From Pseudomonas brassicacearum (lineage in GTDB: Bacteria; Pseudomonadota; Gammaproteobacteria; Pseudomonadales; Pseudomonadaceae): a stretch of 64,000 nt of DNA. The notes beneath the pieces were generated by a model. The model was given only the letters and a program-made list of their open reading frames with translations. It did not search any database and had not been told where the DNA came from. Position numbers and translations under genes: made by a program. How positions within the stretch are numbered: position 1 is the stretch's first letter; each line of letters starts with the position of its first letter. The DNA lies in NCBI RefSeq assembly GCF_009601685.2, contig NZ_CP045701.2, positions 372,001 through 436,000 on the forward strand, given 5' to 3'. Below, piece by piece: positions 1 to 8,851 of the stretch.

Positions 1-1
1 C

Positions 2-1024
2 CTGCCCAAATCCATCGAAAACTACAGCCAGGAGATCGGCCGCGCCGGTCGGGACGGGCAGCCTTCCGATTGCCTGGTGCTGGCCAACCGCGACAGTCTC
101 AACGTGCTGGAAAACTTTGTGTATGGCGATACGCCGGAGCTTGCGGGCATTCGTTGCGTGCTCGATGAACTGAAGGCCGCCGCTCCCGATGGGCAATGGG
201 AGTTCTTGCTGGGACCCCTGGCGGACCAGAGCAACATACGGCAGTTGCCACTCAAGACGTTGCTGGTCCAGTTGGAGCTACGCGGGCTGATCGCGCCGCG
301 CTATGCCTACTTCGCGGAGTACCGCTTCAAGTTCCTGACTGAGCCACAAGAATTGCTGGAGCGCTTCGAGGGCGAGCGAAGGGACTTCGTCTCGGCCATC
401 ATCCAGACCTCCAGTCGCGCCCGGGCCTGGGCCACGGTGAACTTCGACGGGATGTACCAGCACTATCACGCTGAGCGTAATCGCGTGGTCAAGGCGCTGG
501 ATTATTTCCAGGAAAAGGGCTGGATCGAGCTGGAAAGCAAACAGATGACCGAGGTGTACAGCGTGCTGGACGCGGACCTGGATGTGCAGGTCTTGAGCGC
601 TGAGCTACACGCCTATTTCACCCGGCACGAACAAGGTGAAATCGCACGGATCCACGCCATGCTCGAGTTGTTCGCCACCGACCGTTGCCTGGGTTATCGC
701 TTGGCGCAATATTTCGGCGACGAGAATGCGCCACGCCAGTGTGGTCATTGTTCGGTGTGCCATGGGCATGTCGCTCGCCTGCCGGAGCCGCCTGCGTTGC
801 CAGCGCTTGTGGATAAGAATTTCGAGGCGTTGTGTGGCGACTTTATCCACAAGCATGAGCAGCACAGCGGCAGCGTGCCGTCTGCCGAGCGCCTGACCCG
901 CTTCCTCTGCGCAATCAGCGTGCCGCTGTTCACCCGATTGAAGGCACGGAAGATCGGTGGGTATGCCGCACTGGAAGCGTATCCATACGCTGAAGTTCGT
1001 CAGTGGGCCCAAGCGCACCTGTGA
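2..1024 (+). CDS. RecQ-family ATP-dependent DNA helicase, C-terminal part (5' end outside window)
   Basis: The reading frame is open from the window edge, so the start and the Walker A half are missing; 340 residues are visible. It opens with the helicase motif VI signature (QEIGRAGRDG), whose arginines contact ATP and DNA. It continues into the RecQ zinc-binding region, with one Cys in RCLGYRL followed by CGHCSVC, and then a winged-helix-like part. I see no convincing HRDC domain, so this looks like the shorter RecQ-like helicase of pseudomonads rather than full RecQ. It unwinds DNA 3'-5' during repair. It ends 107 nt before the next gene. Family confidence is high; the precise subfamily is inferred. 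Confidence 0.9.
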   Translation: MPKSIENYSQEIGRAGRDGQPSDCLVLANRDSLNVLENFVYGDTPELAGIRCVLDELKAAAPDGQWEFLLGPLADQSNIRQLPLKTLLVQLELRGLIAPRYAYFAEYRFKFLTEPQELLERFEGERRDFVSAIIQTSSRARAWATVNFDGMYQHYHAERNRVVKALDYFQEKGWIELESKQMTEVYSVLDADLDVQVLSAELHAYFTRHEQGEIARIHAMLELFATDRCLGYRLAQYFGDENAPRQCGHCSVCHGHVARLPEPPALPALVDKNFEALCGDFIHKHEQHSGSVPSAERLTRFLCAISVPLFTRLKARKIGGYAALEAYPYAEVRQWAQAHL

Positions 1025-1131
1025 GCTGCATCCATCCGCTGAATACCCTTCATCACACGAATAAATTTCAAAAATATTCGGCGGCTGACTAAGGTGAAGG
1101 CTGTCTTCGGATCGCCAACAAGAGAGCCAAC

Positions 1132-2358
1132 ATGAGCCAGACACCTTTCGATATTCAGCGTGCCGCGGTGGTCGGTGCGGGCACCATGGGCCGGGGCATC
1201 GTGATGTGCCTGGCCAACGCTGGCGTGGCGGTGCAGTGGGTCGACAACAATCCGCAGATGCTCGAGCAGGCACTGCTGGCCGTGGCCGAGACCTATGCCC
1301 ATGGCGTGCGCCAGGGCCGTATCGACCAGGTCGAGGCTGACGCGCGGATCGCCCGGGTAACACGGGCGGATGATTATGCGGCGATCCGCAATGTGGACCT
1401 GGTGATCGAAGCGGTTTACGAAAACCTCGAACTCAAGCAGACCCTCTTTCGTGAGCTGGACGGCCTGCTCAAGCCCGAGGCTATCCTGGCGAGCAACACG
1501 TCGGCGCTGGACATCGATGCCATCGCCGCTGTCACCCGCCGGCCAGCCCAGGTCCTGGGCCTGCATTTCTTCAGCCCGGCGCACATCATGAAACTGCTGG
1601 AAATCGTTCGCGGCGCGCACACCTCCAAAGCAGTGCTGGACGCGGCGCTGGTGCTGGGCAAGCGCATGGGCAAGGTCAGCGTTGTCTCAGGCAATTGCCA
1701 TGGATTCATCGGCAACCGAATGCTTCATCCCTATGTGCTGGAAGCGCGCAAGATGTTGCTGGAGGGGGCATTCCCCCATCAGGTGGATGCGGCGTTGCAA
1801 GGCTTTGGCTTCGCCATGGGGCCGTTCCGTATGTACGACGTCGTTGGCATCGACCTGGAATGGCGCGCCCGTGAGCTGGCGGGCAAGGGCCAGGACGCGC
1901 CCGAGGTGCAGGTGGACAACCGGTTGTGCGAGCTGGGACGGTTCGGCCAGAAAAGCGGCAATGGGTACTATCACTACGAGCCGGGCAGTCGCCAGGCCGA
2001 GCATGATGTCGAGGTCGATGCGCTGGTGCTACGGGTCAGTGAAGCGCTGGGTTTCCAGCGACGCGAGATCGGCCCGGAGGAAATTATCGAGCGGTGCTTG
2101 CTGGCGCTGGTCAACGAGGGGGCGAAAATCCTGCAGGAAGGCATTGCCGAGTCGGCCCACGATATCGACCTAGTCTACCTCAACGGCTACGGCTTCCCTG
2201 TGGACAAGGGCGGGCCGATGGCCTGGGCCGACGGGCAGGGGCTGGAGGATATACACGCACGTCTGCTGGAGCTCGAAACGAAGCAGGGCGACCAGTGGAA
2301 GCCCGCGCGCCTGATCGGCGAGCTGGCAACACAGGGCAAGGGGTTCGCGCAGGCCTGA
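1132..2358 (+). CDS. 3-hydroxyacyl-CoA dehydrogenase, NAD-dependent (FadB-like, no crotonase domain)
   Basis: 408 residues. The N-terminal Rossmann motif GAGTMGRGI (about residues 16-24) binds NAD. The catalytic histidine lies in GLHFFSPAHIMKLLEIV, and GFIGNRM marks the domain junction. A first C-terminal domain ends with RFGQKSGNGYYHYE, and a second 3HCDH domain follows (about 310-405, DKGGPM motif). This is the dehydrogenase half of FadB without the enoyl-CoA hydratase half. It should oxidise 3-hydroxyacyl-CoA to 3-ketoacyl-CoA in the cytoplasm. A thioesterase gene follows 45 nt later on the same strand, which suggests a small acyl-CoA degradation operon. The substrate chain is not readable from sequence. 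Confidence 0.92.
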   Translation: MSQTPFDIQRAAVVGAGTMGRGIVMCLANAGVAVQWVDNNPQMLEQALLAVAETYAHGVRQGRIDQVEADARIARVTRADDYAAIRNVDLVIEAVYENLELKQTLFRELDGLLKPEAILASNTSALDIDAIAAVTRRPAQVLGLHFFSPAHIMKLLEIVRGAHTSKAVLDAALVLGKRMGKVSVVSGNCHGFIGNRMLHPYVLEARKMLLEGAFPHQVDAALQGFGFAMGPFRMYDVVGIDLEWRARELAGKGQDAPEVQVDNRLCELGRFGQKSGNGYYHYEPGSRQAEHDVEVDALVLRVSEALGFQRREIGPEEIIERCLLALVNEGAKILQEGIAESAHDIDLVYLNGYGFPVDKGGPMAWADGQGLEDIHARLLELETKQGDQWKPARLIGELATQGKGFAQA

Positions 2359-2403
2359 GGCCGTGCAACGCCAGGATCATTGAACAACCGTAAAGGACAC
2401 CTG

Positions 2404-2823
2404 ATGCCCCAACGCAACGAATACCCACACTTGCAACCCATCACCACACGCTGGCACGACAACGACGTGTACGGTCACGTCAATAACGTCACCTACTACA
2501 GCTTTTTCGATAGCGCAGTGAATACCTACCTGATCGAAGTCGGTGGCCTGGATATCCATGATGGAGAGGTGGTGGGGTTCGTGGTGAGTTCAGCCTGCGA
2601 TTACTTTGCCTCGATCGCCTTTCCAGACCGGATTGAAATCGGCCTGCGGGTCGGGAAGCTGGGCAGCAGTTCGGTGCAGTACGAACTGGCGGTGTTCAAG
2701 GCGGGCGAGAAGGAGGCCTGCGCGGCGGGGCGTTTTGTTCACGTATTCGTGGACCGGGCATCGAATCGGCCGGTAGCGATTCCGGACCGGCTACGTGGGG
2801 CTTTGGAGCGGTTGGTGGTCTGA
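2404..2823 (+). CDS. acyl-CoA thioesterase, 4HBT hotdog family
   Basis: 139 residues from ATG 2404. That start has an AAAGGA ribosome site about 6 nt upstream; an in-frame TTG at 2380 lacks one. The N-terminal half carries the 4-hydroxybenzoyl-CoA thioesterase signature HDNDVYGHVNNVTYYSFFD, in which the Asp after HDN is the usual catalytic acid. The length fits a single hotdog domain. It should hydrolyse an acyl-CoA and probably works with the dehydrogenase 45 nt upstream. A strong hairpin follows 9 nt after the stop. The actual acyl group is unknown. Confidence 0.88.
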   Translation: MPQRNEYPHLQPITTRWHDNDVYGHVNNVTYYSFFDSAVNTYLIEVGGLDIHDGEVVGFVVSSACDYFASIAFPDRIEIGLRVGKLGSSSVQYELAVFKAGEKEACAAGRFVHVFVDRASNRPVAIPDRLRGALERLVV

Positions 2824-2831
2824 AACAAAAA

Positions 2832-2873
2832 ATCGCAGCCCCTGTCAGCTCTAAAGCTGCCGGGGGCTGCGAT
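2832..2873. terminator. bidirectional intrinsic terminator between convergent genes
   Basis: An 11-bp stem (2832-2842 with 2863-2873) plus an inner AGCT-rich stem closes a short loop. An A-run flanks it on the left and TCTTC on the right. It lies between the thioesterase stop (+ strand) and the glycine-zipper gene stop (- strand), so it can end both transcripts. Confidence 0.75.
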
Positions 2874-2900
2874 CTTCAACGGCGGTTTATCAGCCAGCCG

Positions 2901-3380
2901 TTAATCGCGGTAGTAGCGATGATGTTTTTTGCGATGTCCGTAGGCATGGCCACGACCTGGATGGCCGTCACGGTAGTAGCGGCGATCGCCACGGCGGCCG
3001 TCATAATGACGATCATCGTCATCATCCTTGCCCATGTAGTTACCCAGGGCGCCACCCGCGCCGCCGCCCGCTGCCGCACCGATCAGGCTGCCAGTGGTGC
3101 CGCCGACGCTACGGCCGACCACGTTACCGCCGGCTGCGCCCAGCGCGCCGCCGATCGCCGCTTCGCCGCGGCTGTGTTTGTCTGCGCCGACTGCACTGCC
3201 GCCTGCGCCGCCCAGCGCCGCGCCGATAGTGGAACCGGTGTTGCCGCCCAGGGACTGGCCGACGACCGAACCCAAAACCCCGCCCAATGCGCCGCCCACA
3301 CCTGCTTCGGCAGTACCACCGGCAGAAGCGATGCCACTGGCCAGGCTAAGGGACAACAAGAGAATGGAGGAGAACTTCAT
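2901..3380 (-). CDS. glycine-zipper envelope protein with basic/tyrosine-rich tail
   Basis: 159 residues. A cleavable signal peptide (about 1-20, ending ASA) is followed by about 95 residues dominated by GxxxG-type glycine zippers (GGALGGVLGSVVG and similar repeats). Then comes an acidic run DDDDD and a Tyr/Arg/His-rich tail. This composition is seen in small periplasmic or outer-membrane-associated glycine-zipper proteins of Pseudomonas. No lipobox Cys is visible, so it is not obviously a lipoprotein. A specific function cannot be read from the sequence. AGGAG precedes the ATG at 3380. Confidence 0.7.
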   Translation of the reverse strand: MKFSSILLLSLSLASGIASAGGTAEAGVGGALGGVLGSVVGQSLGGNTGSTIGAALGGAGGSAVGADKHSRGEAAIGGALGAAGGNVVGRSVGGTTGSLIGAAAGGGAGGALGNYMGKDDDDDRHYDGRRGDRRYYRDGHPGRGHAYGHRKKHHRYYRD

Positions 3381-3484
3381 AGAGGAGCCTCAAAGGGATG
3401 ACGGCGCGATCCTGAGGCTGGCTTCGCTTGGTTACAATCGAAATCCGACGAGTAACACGACTTGTGCACAATTCGCTAAGTTAT

Positions 3485-3568
3485 TGTTTTTGACGGGGAA
3501 CTTCAGGCAAAACGGTTGGTCTTTAGCTACTTCGGACAGGCCGTTTTCTATGGAAAACGGCCTTTTTT
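3485..3568 (+). ncRNA. candidate small RNA ending in an intrinsic terminator
   Basis: A perfect 10-bp stem (3539-3548 with 3553-3562), a 4-nt loop and a T6 run (3563-3568) form a textbook + strand terminator. There is no + strand gene upstream except the thioesterase, which has its own terminator 660 nt earlier. The mirror strand lacks a U-run, so the hairpin does not serve the - strand genes. A small + strand transcript starting around 3480-3490 is the simplest explanation. A CTAAGTT stretch could be a sigma-S-like -10. The start and identity are inferred. Confidence 0.4.
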
Positions 3569-3589
3569 GTGCGAGCTGGAAAGTACTTT

Positions 3590-3720
3590 GTGGCGAGGGG
3601 ATTTATCCCCGCTGGGGCGCGGAGCGGCCCTAAACCTGATAACTCGGTATGCCAGCATAACCAAGTCGATTGTTTTAGGGGCCGCTTCGCGCCCCAGCGG
3701 GGATAAATCCCCTCGCCACA
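3590..3720. repeat. REPIN-like inverted repeat pair
   Basis: Two roughly 45-nt arms, each starting with the short palindromic unit GTGGCGAGGGGATTTATCCC, face each other around a spacer of about 40 nt. The arms differ at only a few positions. The unit recurs at 8655-8788. It lies just downstream of the ydeP stop codon. Such REP doublets are spread by REP-associated tyrosine transposases (RAYTs) in the P. fluorescens group; no RAYT gene is present here. Confidence 0.85.
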
Positions 3721-3746
3721 GGGCCATCATGATCCGAAAGGCTGTG

Positions 3747-6095
3747 TCAGGCCGATTTGGCCAGGATCAATCCATTCTCGCTCGCCGCTTCCAGACGGAT
3801 CGCGACGAACTTCGATGTTGGAGTGTGGCTGCCGTCGCCCGTGCTTTCCAATGGCACCAGCGGGTTCACTTCTGGGTAATAGGCCGCAGCCTGCCCGGCA
3901 GGGATGTCGAATGCCAGCAGGGTAAAGCTCTTGACCCGCCGTTCGCGCCCGTCATCCCAGAGTGAGACGATGTCGGCTTTCTGCCCCGGCTTGAAGCCCA
4001 GGCGAATGATGTCCGCTTCGTTGACAAACAACACATCACGCTGGCCCTTCACACCGCGATAGCGGTCATCGAGGCCATAGATGGTGGTGTTGTACTGATC
4101 GTGGGAGCGCATGGACTGCATGATCAGGTCGGGCAACTGGCCGGTGGCCCGGGTGCGTTCATGCACAAGGTCGGTCGGCAACCGGTTGGGCTTGAAGTTG
4201 GCGCGGCCCGACGGGGTGTTCCAGCGCCGCGAACCGGCGCTATTGCCCAGATAGAACCCGCCGGGGTTCTTCAGCTTTTCGTTGAAGTCCTTGAAGCCGG
4301 GTACGGTGTCGGCGATCAGGTCGCGGATGCGACTGTAGTCGGCCACCAGCCAGTTCCAGTCCACCGGACGGCTACCCAGCGTGGCGGCGGCGATGCCGGC
4401 GATGATCCACGGTTCGGAGCGCATCTGGTTCGACAGCGGCTGCAACTGGCCCATGGAGGCATGCACCATGCTGAAGGAGTCTTCCACGGTCACCGCTTGA
4501 GCTCCATCGGTTTGCAGGTCGATGTCGGTGCGGCCCAGGCACGGCAGGATCAGCGCTTGCTTGCCGTGGGCCAGATGGCTGCGGTTGAGCTTGGTGCTGA
4601 TCTGCACCGTCAGGTCGCAATTGGCCAAAGCCTGGAACGTACGATGGCTGTCCGGCGTGGCTTGGGCGAAGTTGCCGCCCAGGGCGATGAATACCTTCGC
4701 CTGACCGTCGGCCATGGCGTGGATCGCCTCGACCACGTTGTGGCCGTTTTCACGCGGTACCTTGAATTGGAAACGCCGCTCCAGCGAGTCGAGGAACGCC
4801 TCTGGCGGACGCTCGTTGATGCCCATGGTCCGGTCGCCCTGGACGTTGCTGTGCCCGCGTACCGGGCACAGGCCTGCGCCTGGCCGGCCGATGTTGCCGC
4901 GCAGCATCATCACGTTGGCGATTTCCTGGATGGTCGCCACCGAATGACGGTGCTGGGTGATCCCCATCGCCCAGCACATGATCACGTTCTCGCTTTTGGC
5001 GTACATGCGCGCCGCTTGTTCGATGTCGACCAGGGGCATGCCCGATTGCTCGACGATCTGTTCCCACGGCGTGTCGTCGACCGCCGCCAGGTAATCCAGC
5101 ACGTTGGTGCTGTGCTCATTGAGGAATGCGTGGTCGAACACCGCCGCAGCGCCGCTGTTCTGCGCTTCGCGCTCCCACTGCAGCAGGAACTTCGCCATGC
5201 CGCGCAATATCGCCATGTCGCCACCCAGGGCAGGGCGGAAATAGGCGGTGTTGGTCGGCTTGTTGCCGTTGGTGAGCATTTCGATCGGGTTCTGCGGATG
5301 CTGGAAGCGCTCCAGGCCACGCTCCTTGAGCGGGTTGATGCAGACCACTTGGGCGCCGCGTTTCACCGCCTCGCGCAGTGGTTCGAGCATCCGTGGATGG
5401 TTGGTCCCGGGGTTCTGGCCCCAGACGAAAATCGCGTCGGCATGTTCGAAATCGTCGAAGGTCACCGTGCCCTTGCCCACACCCACGCTTTGGGACAGCG
5501 CTACGCCGCTGGCCTCGTGGCACATGTTCGAGCAGTCGGGGAAGTTGTTGGTGCCATAGGCGCGCACGAACAGTTGATACAAGTAGGCCGCTTCGTTGCT
5601 GGCCCGGCCCGAGGTGTAGAACTCGGCCTGGTTCGGGTTGGACAGCCCTTGCAGGTGCTTGCCGATCAGGTCAAACGCCGCTTCCCAACTGATGGGTTTG
5701 TAGCGGTCGGTCTCGGCGTCGTAGCGCATGGGCTCGGTCAGGCGACCCTGGTACTCGAGCCAGTAATCGCTCTGCTCCAGCAGCGAGCTCACGCTGTGCT
5801 TGGCGAAAAATGCACCATCGACGCGGCGCTTGGTGGCTTCCCAGTTCACGGCTTTGGCGCCGTTCTCGCAGAACTTGACCATGCCGCTTTCCGGCGAGTC
5901 ACCCCAGGCACAGCCTGGGCAGTCAAAACCGCCATTCTGGTTGGTCTTGAGCATCATGCGGATATTTTTCAGCGCATTGTCGCTGGTCAACCAGGCCTGA
6001 GCGACGCTGATCAGTGCTCCCCAGCCACCGGCCGGGCCCTTGTAGGGCTTGTAGCGCGGTACGGGTTTCTGGTCGGCTTGTTGATGATTGCTCAC
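3747..6095 (-). CDS. ydeP: FdhF/YdeP-type molybdopterin oxidoreductase
   Basis: 782 residues from GTG 6095. That start overlaps the fdhD stop (GTGA) and has a GGAG site 8 nt upstream; the longer open frame upstream is the fdhD gene in another frame. The protein has the FDCPGCAWGD cofactor-region motif near residue 60, the molybdopterin oxidoreductase core (VWGQNPGTNHPR; MCWAMGITQHRH) and a molydopterin-dinucleotide-binding C-terminal domain. The family is bis-MGD enzymes related to formate dehydrogenase H. YdeP of E. coli is linked to acid resistance, but its substrate is not settled. Coupling to fdhD is expected because FdhD sulfurates the cofactor. The location is probably cytoplasmic, as no Tat signal is seen. 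Confidence 0.88.
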   Translation of the reverse strand: MSNHQQADQKPVPRYKPYKGPAGGWGALISVAQAWLTSDNALKNIRMMLKTNQNGGFDCPGCAWGDSPESGMVKFCENGAKAVNWEATKRRVDGAFFAKHSVSSLLEQSDYWLEYQGRLTEPMRYDAETDRYKPISWEAAFDLIGKHLQGLSNPNQAEFYTSGRASNEAAYLYQLFVRAYGTNNFPDCSNMCHEASGVALSQSVGVGKGTVTFDDFEHADAIFVWGQNPGTNHPRMLEPLREAVKRGAQVVCINPLKERGLERFQHPQNPIEMLTNGNKPTNTAYFRPALGGDMAILRGMAKFLLQWEREAQNSGAAAVFDHAFLNEHSTNVLDYLAAVDDTPWEQIVEQSGMPLVDIEQAARMYAKSENVIMCWAMGITQHRHSVATIQEIANVMMLRGNIGRPGAGLCPVRGHSNVQGDRTMGINERPPEAFLDSLERRFQFKVPRENGHNVVEAIHAMADGQAKVFIALGGNFAQATPDSHRTFQALANCDLTVQISTKLNRSHLAHGKQALILPCLGRTDIDLQTDGAQAVTVEDSFSMVHASMGQLQPLSNQMRSEPWIIAGIAAATLGSRPVDWNWLVADYSRIRDLIADTVPGFKDFNEKLKNPGGFYLGNSAGSRRWNTPSGRANFKPNRLPTDLVHERTRATGQLPDLIMQSMRSHDQYNTTIYGLDDRYRGVKGQRDVLFVNEADIIRLGFKPGQKADIVSLWDDGRERRVKSFTLLAFDIPAGQAAAYYPEVNPLVPLESTGDGSHTPTSKFVAIRLEAASENGLILAKSA

Positions 6096-6937
6096 GCTTG
6101 TTTCTCCATCGCAGGGCTGTAGACCCGCGGCGCACTTTTTTGCGGCAGGTGGATGAGGTTGAGGTTGTGTCGGCGGGCCCATTGCACCGCGAGGCCCGTG
6201 GGCGACGACAGGCTGACCAGGGTCTGGATGCCGGCCCGCAGGACTTTCTGGATCAGTTCGAGGCTGCAACGGCTGGTGACGATCGCCACGCCGCCGGCCA
6301 CCGGGATCTGCTGCCGGATCAACGCGCCGATCAGCTTGTCGAGGGCGTTGTGCCGGCCAATGTCTTCGCGACCCAGCAGCAATTCGCCTTGGGCGTTCAT
6401 GAACAACGCGGCGTGGACTGCGCCGCAGTATTGGCCCAGGGGCTGGAACTGGCTGATACGGTCACGCAGGCCATCGAGCCATTGGGCCGGTGGCAGCGGT
6501 GCGCCGGGCAGCACCTTGAGGTTTGGCAGTGCTTGTTCCACCGCTTCCACGCCGCACAACCCGCAGCCACTGGTGCCCGTCAATTGCCGACGTTGCTGCT
6601 TGAGGTTCCAGAAGGCGCGATTGGCGATGGTCACCTCGGCATGGTGCGCCGCTCCCGTGCCGCTCAGTTGCAGGTCATAGATGTCCGATGAATCTTCGAT
6701 GATGCCGCTGCCGAGGCTGAAGCCGACGATGAAGTCTTCAAGATCGCTGGGGGTGACCAGCATGACCGCCTGGCTGATGCCGTTATAGGCAATCGCCAGC
6801 GCCACTTCCTCGGCCAGCGCGGTGCTGTCCGATCGGGAGTGGTCCAGATTGCAGTAGCGATAGCTCTGGCTGGCGGCCGGCGCGGATGTTTCCATCGCTG
6901 GCGCTGGACTGACCGGAGGCTTGTCGTTCATAGGCAT
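6092..6937 (-). CDS. fdhD: formate dehydrogenase accessory sulfurtransferase FdhD
   Basis: 281 residues if started at ATG 6937; ATG 6931 is equally possible and the ribosome site is weak. The redox-active motif SGCGLCG (Cys-x-x-Cys), which carries persulfide sulfur from IscS to the bis-MGD cofactor, is present. So are the family blocks LLGREDIGRHNALDKLIG and VTSRCSLELIQK. It overlaps ydeP by 4 nt, so the two are translationally coupled and YdeP is the likely client. A LysR gene lies upstream on the same strand and may control the pair. Confidence 0.93.
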   Translation of the reverse strand: MPMNDKPPVSPAPAMETSAPAASQSYRYCNLDHSRSDSTALAEEVALAIAYNGISQAVMLVTPSDLEDFIVGFSLGSGIIEDSSDIYDLQLSGTGAAHHAEVTIANRAFWNLKQQRRQLTGTSGCGLCGVEAVEQALPNLKVLPGAPLPPAQWLDGLRDRISQFQPLGQYCGAVHAALFMNAQGELLLGREDIGRHNALDKLIGALIRQQIPVAGGVAIVTSRCSLELIQKVLRAGIQTLVSLSSPTGLAVQWARRHNLNLIHLPQKSAPRVYSPAMEKQA

Positions 6938-7024
6938 CACTGAAAGTAGGAATAGTGTTAAGACTAAATGCGGCAATCTGCCACGTCTAATCGCTATTAC
7001 TGATCTCTCAATAGATGACGTCGA

Positions 7025-7912
7025 TCAAGAAGTCGTCGATGATTTCTGGTAAAGGGCAAAACAGGCCTCTGCCAAGGCCGAACGTGGGGCGCCGCGCCGC
7101 ATGATCAGGCCCAGCGGGACCAACGTCTGCGCGCTTTCGATGGGCTGGATGCGCAAGTCTTCGGTCAGCACATCCAGGCCGCTGTCCAGGGGCATCACCG
7201 CGCAACACAGCCCGCCGTGCACAGCTTGTAACAATTGATGCACCGCGTCGGTTTGCAACAGCGGTTGAGGCGTTAGGCCTCGGCTGTGGAAGTTGTGGTC
7301 GATGGATTGGCGAAAGTGCATGCCGCTGGTGAGCATGCCCAGGGGCAGTTCGATCAGCGCTTCCCAGCTCAGCGGTTGTTCGCCGAAGAAGAAAAAGCGC
7401 TGATCGTAGAGCAGGCCCATGCGGGTGTGGCTGAAGGGCAGGGCTTCGAAGCGTTCGTTGTCCAGGCGTTCCAGGTAGGAGACACCCAGGTCGATACGGT
7501 TGTTGGCCAGCTGTTCAAGGATGCGTTCGGAGCTCAGGGACGACAATTCGAAACGCAGGCTGGGGTGCTCGGCATGTAAACGCTGCATCATGGCCAGGGG
7601 GTCGAAATCCGACAACGGCACCACGCCCAGGCGCAGCGTACCCACCAGGTTGCCACGACAGGCCGCCGCTTCGGCCTGCAGCCCGTCATAGGCCGCCAGC
7701 ACCGTGCGCGCCCAGGCCAGCACCCGTTCCCCCGGCGCGGTGAAACCTTCAAAGCGCTGGCCGCGGTTGACCAGCGGCAGGTCGAGTTCTTCTTCAAGGC
7801 TGCGCAGGCGCATCGACAAGGTCGGCTGGGTGATATGGCAGCGTGCGGCGGCCTGGCCGAAGTGACGGGTTTCGTCCAGCGCGATGAGAAATTTCAGCTG
7901 CTTGATGTCCAT
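7025..7912 (-). CDS. LysR-family transcriptional regulator
   Basis: 295 residues from ATG 7912 (MDIKQLKFL), the usual LysR start; the longer frame adds an unrelated N-terminal tail. A winged HTH occupies about 1-60 ([20 protein letters not shown]), and a LysR substrate-binding domain occupies about 90-295. It sits 88 nt upstream of fdhD-ydeP on the same strand, so it may regulate or be co-transcribed with them. The effector is unknown. Confidence 0.9.
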   Translation of the reverse strand: MDIKQLKFLIALDETRHFGQAAARCHITQPTLSMRLRSLEEELDLPLVNRGQRFEGFTAPGERVLAWARTVLAAYDGLQAEAAACRGNLVGTLRLGVVPLSDFDPLAMMQRLHAEHPSLRFELSSLSSERILEQLANNRIDLGVSYLERLDNERFEALPFSHTRMGLLYDQRFFFFGEQPLSWEALIELPLGMLTSGMHFRQSIDHNFHSRGLTPQPLLQTDAVHQLLQAVHGGLCCAVMPLDSGLDVLTEDLRIQPIESAQTLVPLGLIMRRGAPRSALAEACFALYQKSSTTS

Positions 7913-8045
7913 CTTCGCTCCAGGGCGCAGGAAGGTTGGGATTCTAGCGCTTGCGCGTGGCGGGGTCATTGGTCGGTTGGGAACCGGGTTCGTCTCGCCT
8001 GGTCTAGTCTTTGCGTCTGGACACTTAAATCAAGGAGCGTGTGCC

Positions 8046-8486
8046 ATGAGTATCTTTAGTTTTGTGAAGGAAGCCGGTGAAAAGCTGATCGACCTGCTGA
8101 CCCCCGGCAATGCCAATGCCAGCGAACAACTGAAAACGCATATTAAAAAGGTTGGCCTGGGTAATCCGAATGTCCATGCGACCATCGACCGCGACAAAGT
8201 CATCGTCACCGGTGAAGTAGCCAGTCAGGAAGAGAAGGAAAAGATCCTGTTGGCGGTGGGTAATATCGCCGGTGTTGGCAGTGTCGACGATCAGATCACG
8301 GTGACGGGCCCTGTGGCACAGGCGGCGCGTTTCGTGACGGTGAAGAAGGGCGACACACTCAGCGCCATCTCCAAGGCCGAGTACGGCGACGCGAACAAGT
8401 ACAACAAGATCTTCGAGGCCAACAAGCCGATGCTGTCGCACCCGGACAAGATTTATCCGGGGCAGGTGTTGCGTATTCCCGAGTAA
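8046..8486 (+). CDS. kbp: BON-LysM domain protein, Kbp/YgaU-like
   Basis: 146 residues. An AAGGAG site sits 9 nt before ATG 8046. A BON domain covers about 20-90 ([16 protein letters not shown]). A LysM domain covers about 96-146 ([20 protein letters not shown] ... YPGQVLRIP). There is no signal peptide. Order and length match E. coli YgaU/Kbp, a potassium-binding cytoplasmic protein; other family members are annotated simply as peptidoglycan-binding LysM proteins. It is divergent from the LysR gene, with 133 nt between starts. The Kbp role is inferred from architecture. Confidence 0.85.
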   Translation: MSIFSFVKEAGEKLIDLLTPGNANASEQLKTHIKKVGLGNPNVHATIDRDKVIVTGEVASQEEKEKILLAVGNIAGVGSVDDQITVTGPVAQAARFVTVKKGDTLSAISKAEYGDANKYNKIFEANKPMLSHPDKIYPGQVLRIPE

Positions 8487-8495
8487 TCCGATCCC

Positions 8496-8575
8496 TGTGG
8501 CGAGGGAGCTTGCTCCCGCTGGGCTGCGAAGCGGCCCCAATGCGTCTGCTGCGCAGCCGAGCGGGAGCAAGCTCT
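8496..8575. repeat. REP doublet
   Basis: The GTGGCGAGGGAGCTTGCTCC unit and its inverse face each other across about 35 nt, immediately after the LysM gene stop. It is a variant of the REP family seen at 3590 and 39318. Confidence 0.8.
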
Positions 8576-8654
8576 CATGGAACAAAGTGCAACCCCATGT
8601 TTTTAAAGTACTTTTCAACAAGCTGCAATGTGACTCAGTTGGACCGCTATTCCC

Positions 8655-8788
8655 GTGTGGCGAGGGGATTTATCCCCGCTGGGCTGCGCAGCAGCCCCAA
8701 AAGCAACGACCTCGATCTTACTGGCACACCGAGTTGTCTGGTTGGGGGCCGCTGCGCAGCCCAACGGGGATAAATTCCCTCGCCACAA
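8655..8788. repeat. REPIN-like inverted repeat pair
   Basis: Same family as 3590-3720: the GTGGCGAGGGGATTTATCCC unit at 8656 and its inverse ending at 8788, with a G/C-rich spacer. A further partial arm (CTCCCTCGCCACA) lies at 8828-8842. The whole 8487-8851 stretch between the LysM gene and yrfG is REP material and holds no gene. Confidence 0.8.
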
Positions 8789-8851
8789 GACCTGTTCCCT
8801 GCGCGACAGCGCAGCGTCGGCGACGCGGACTCCCTCGCCACACTGGTCCTG

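Noticed and set aside
809..851. Two facing DnaA-box-like sequences in the helicase gene, with single ones near 51137 and 51386
   Set aside because: Isolated nonamers inside or next to genes, no AT-rich unwinding region; expected by chance in TTATCCACA-rich Pseudomonas DNA.
4101..6122. 673-codon open frame antisense to ydeP
   Set aside because: It mirrors the GC-rich codon pattern of a well-supported molybdoenzyme gene, has no domain and no ribosome site.
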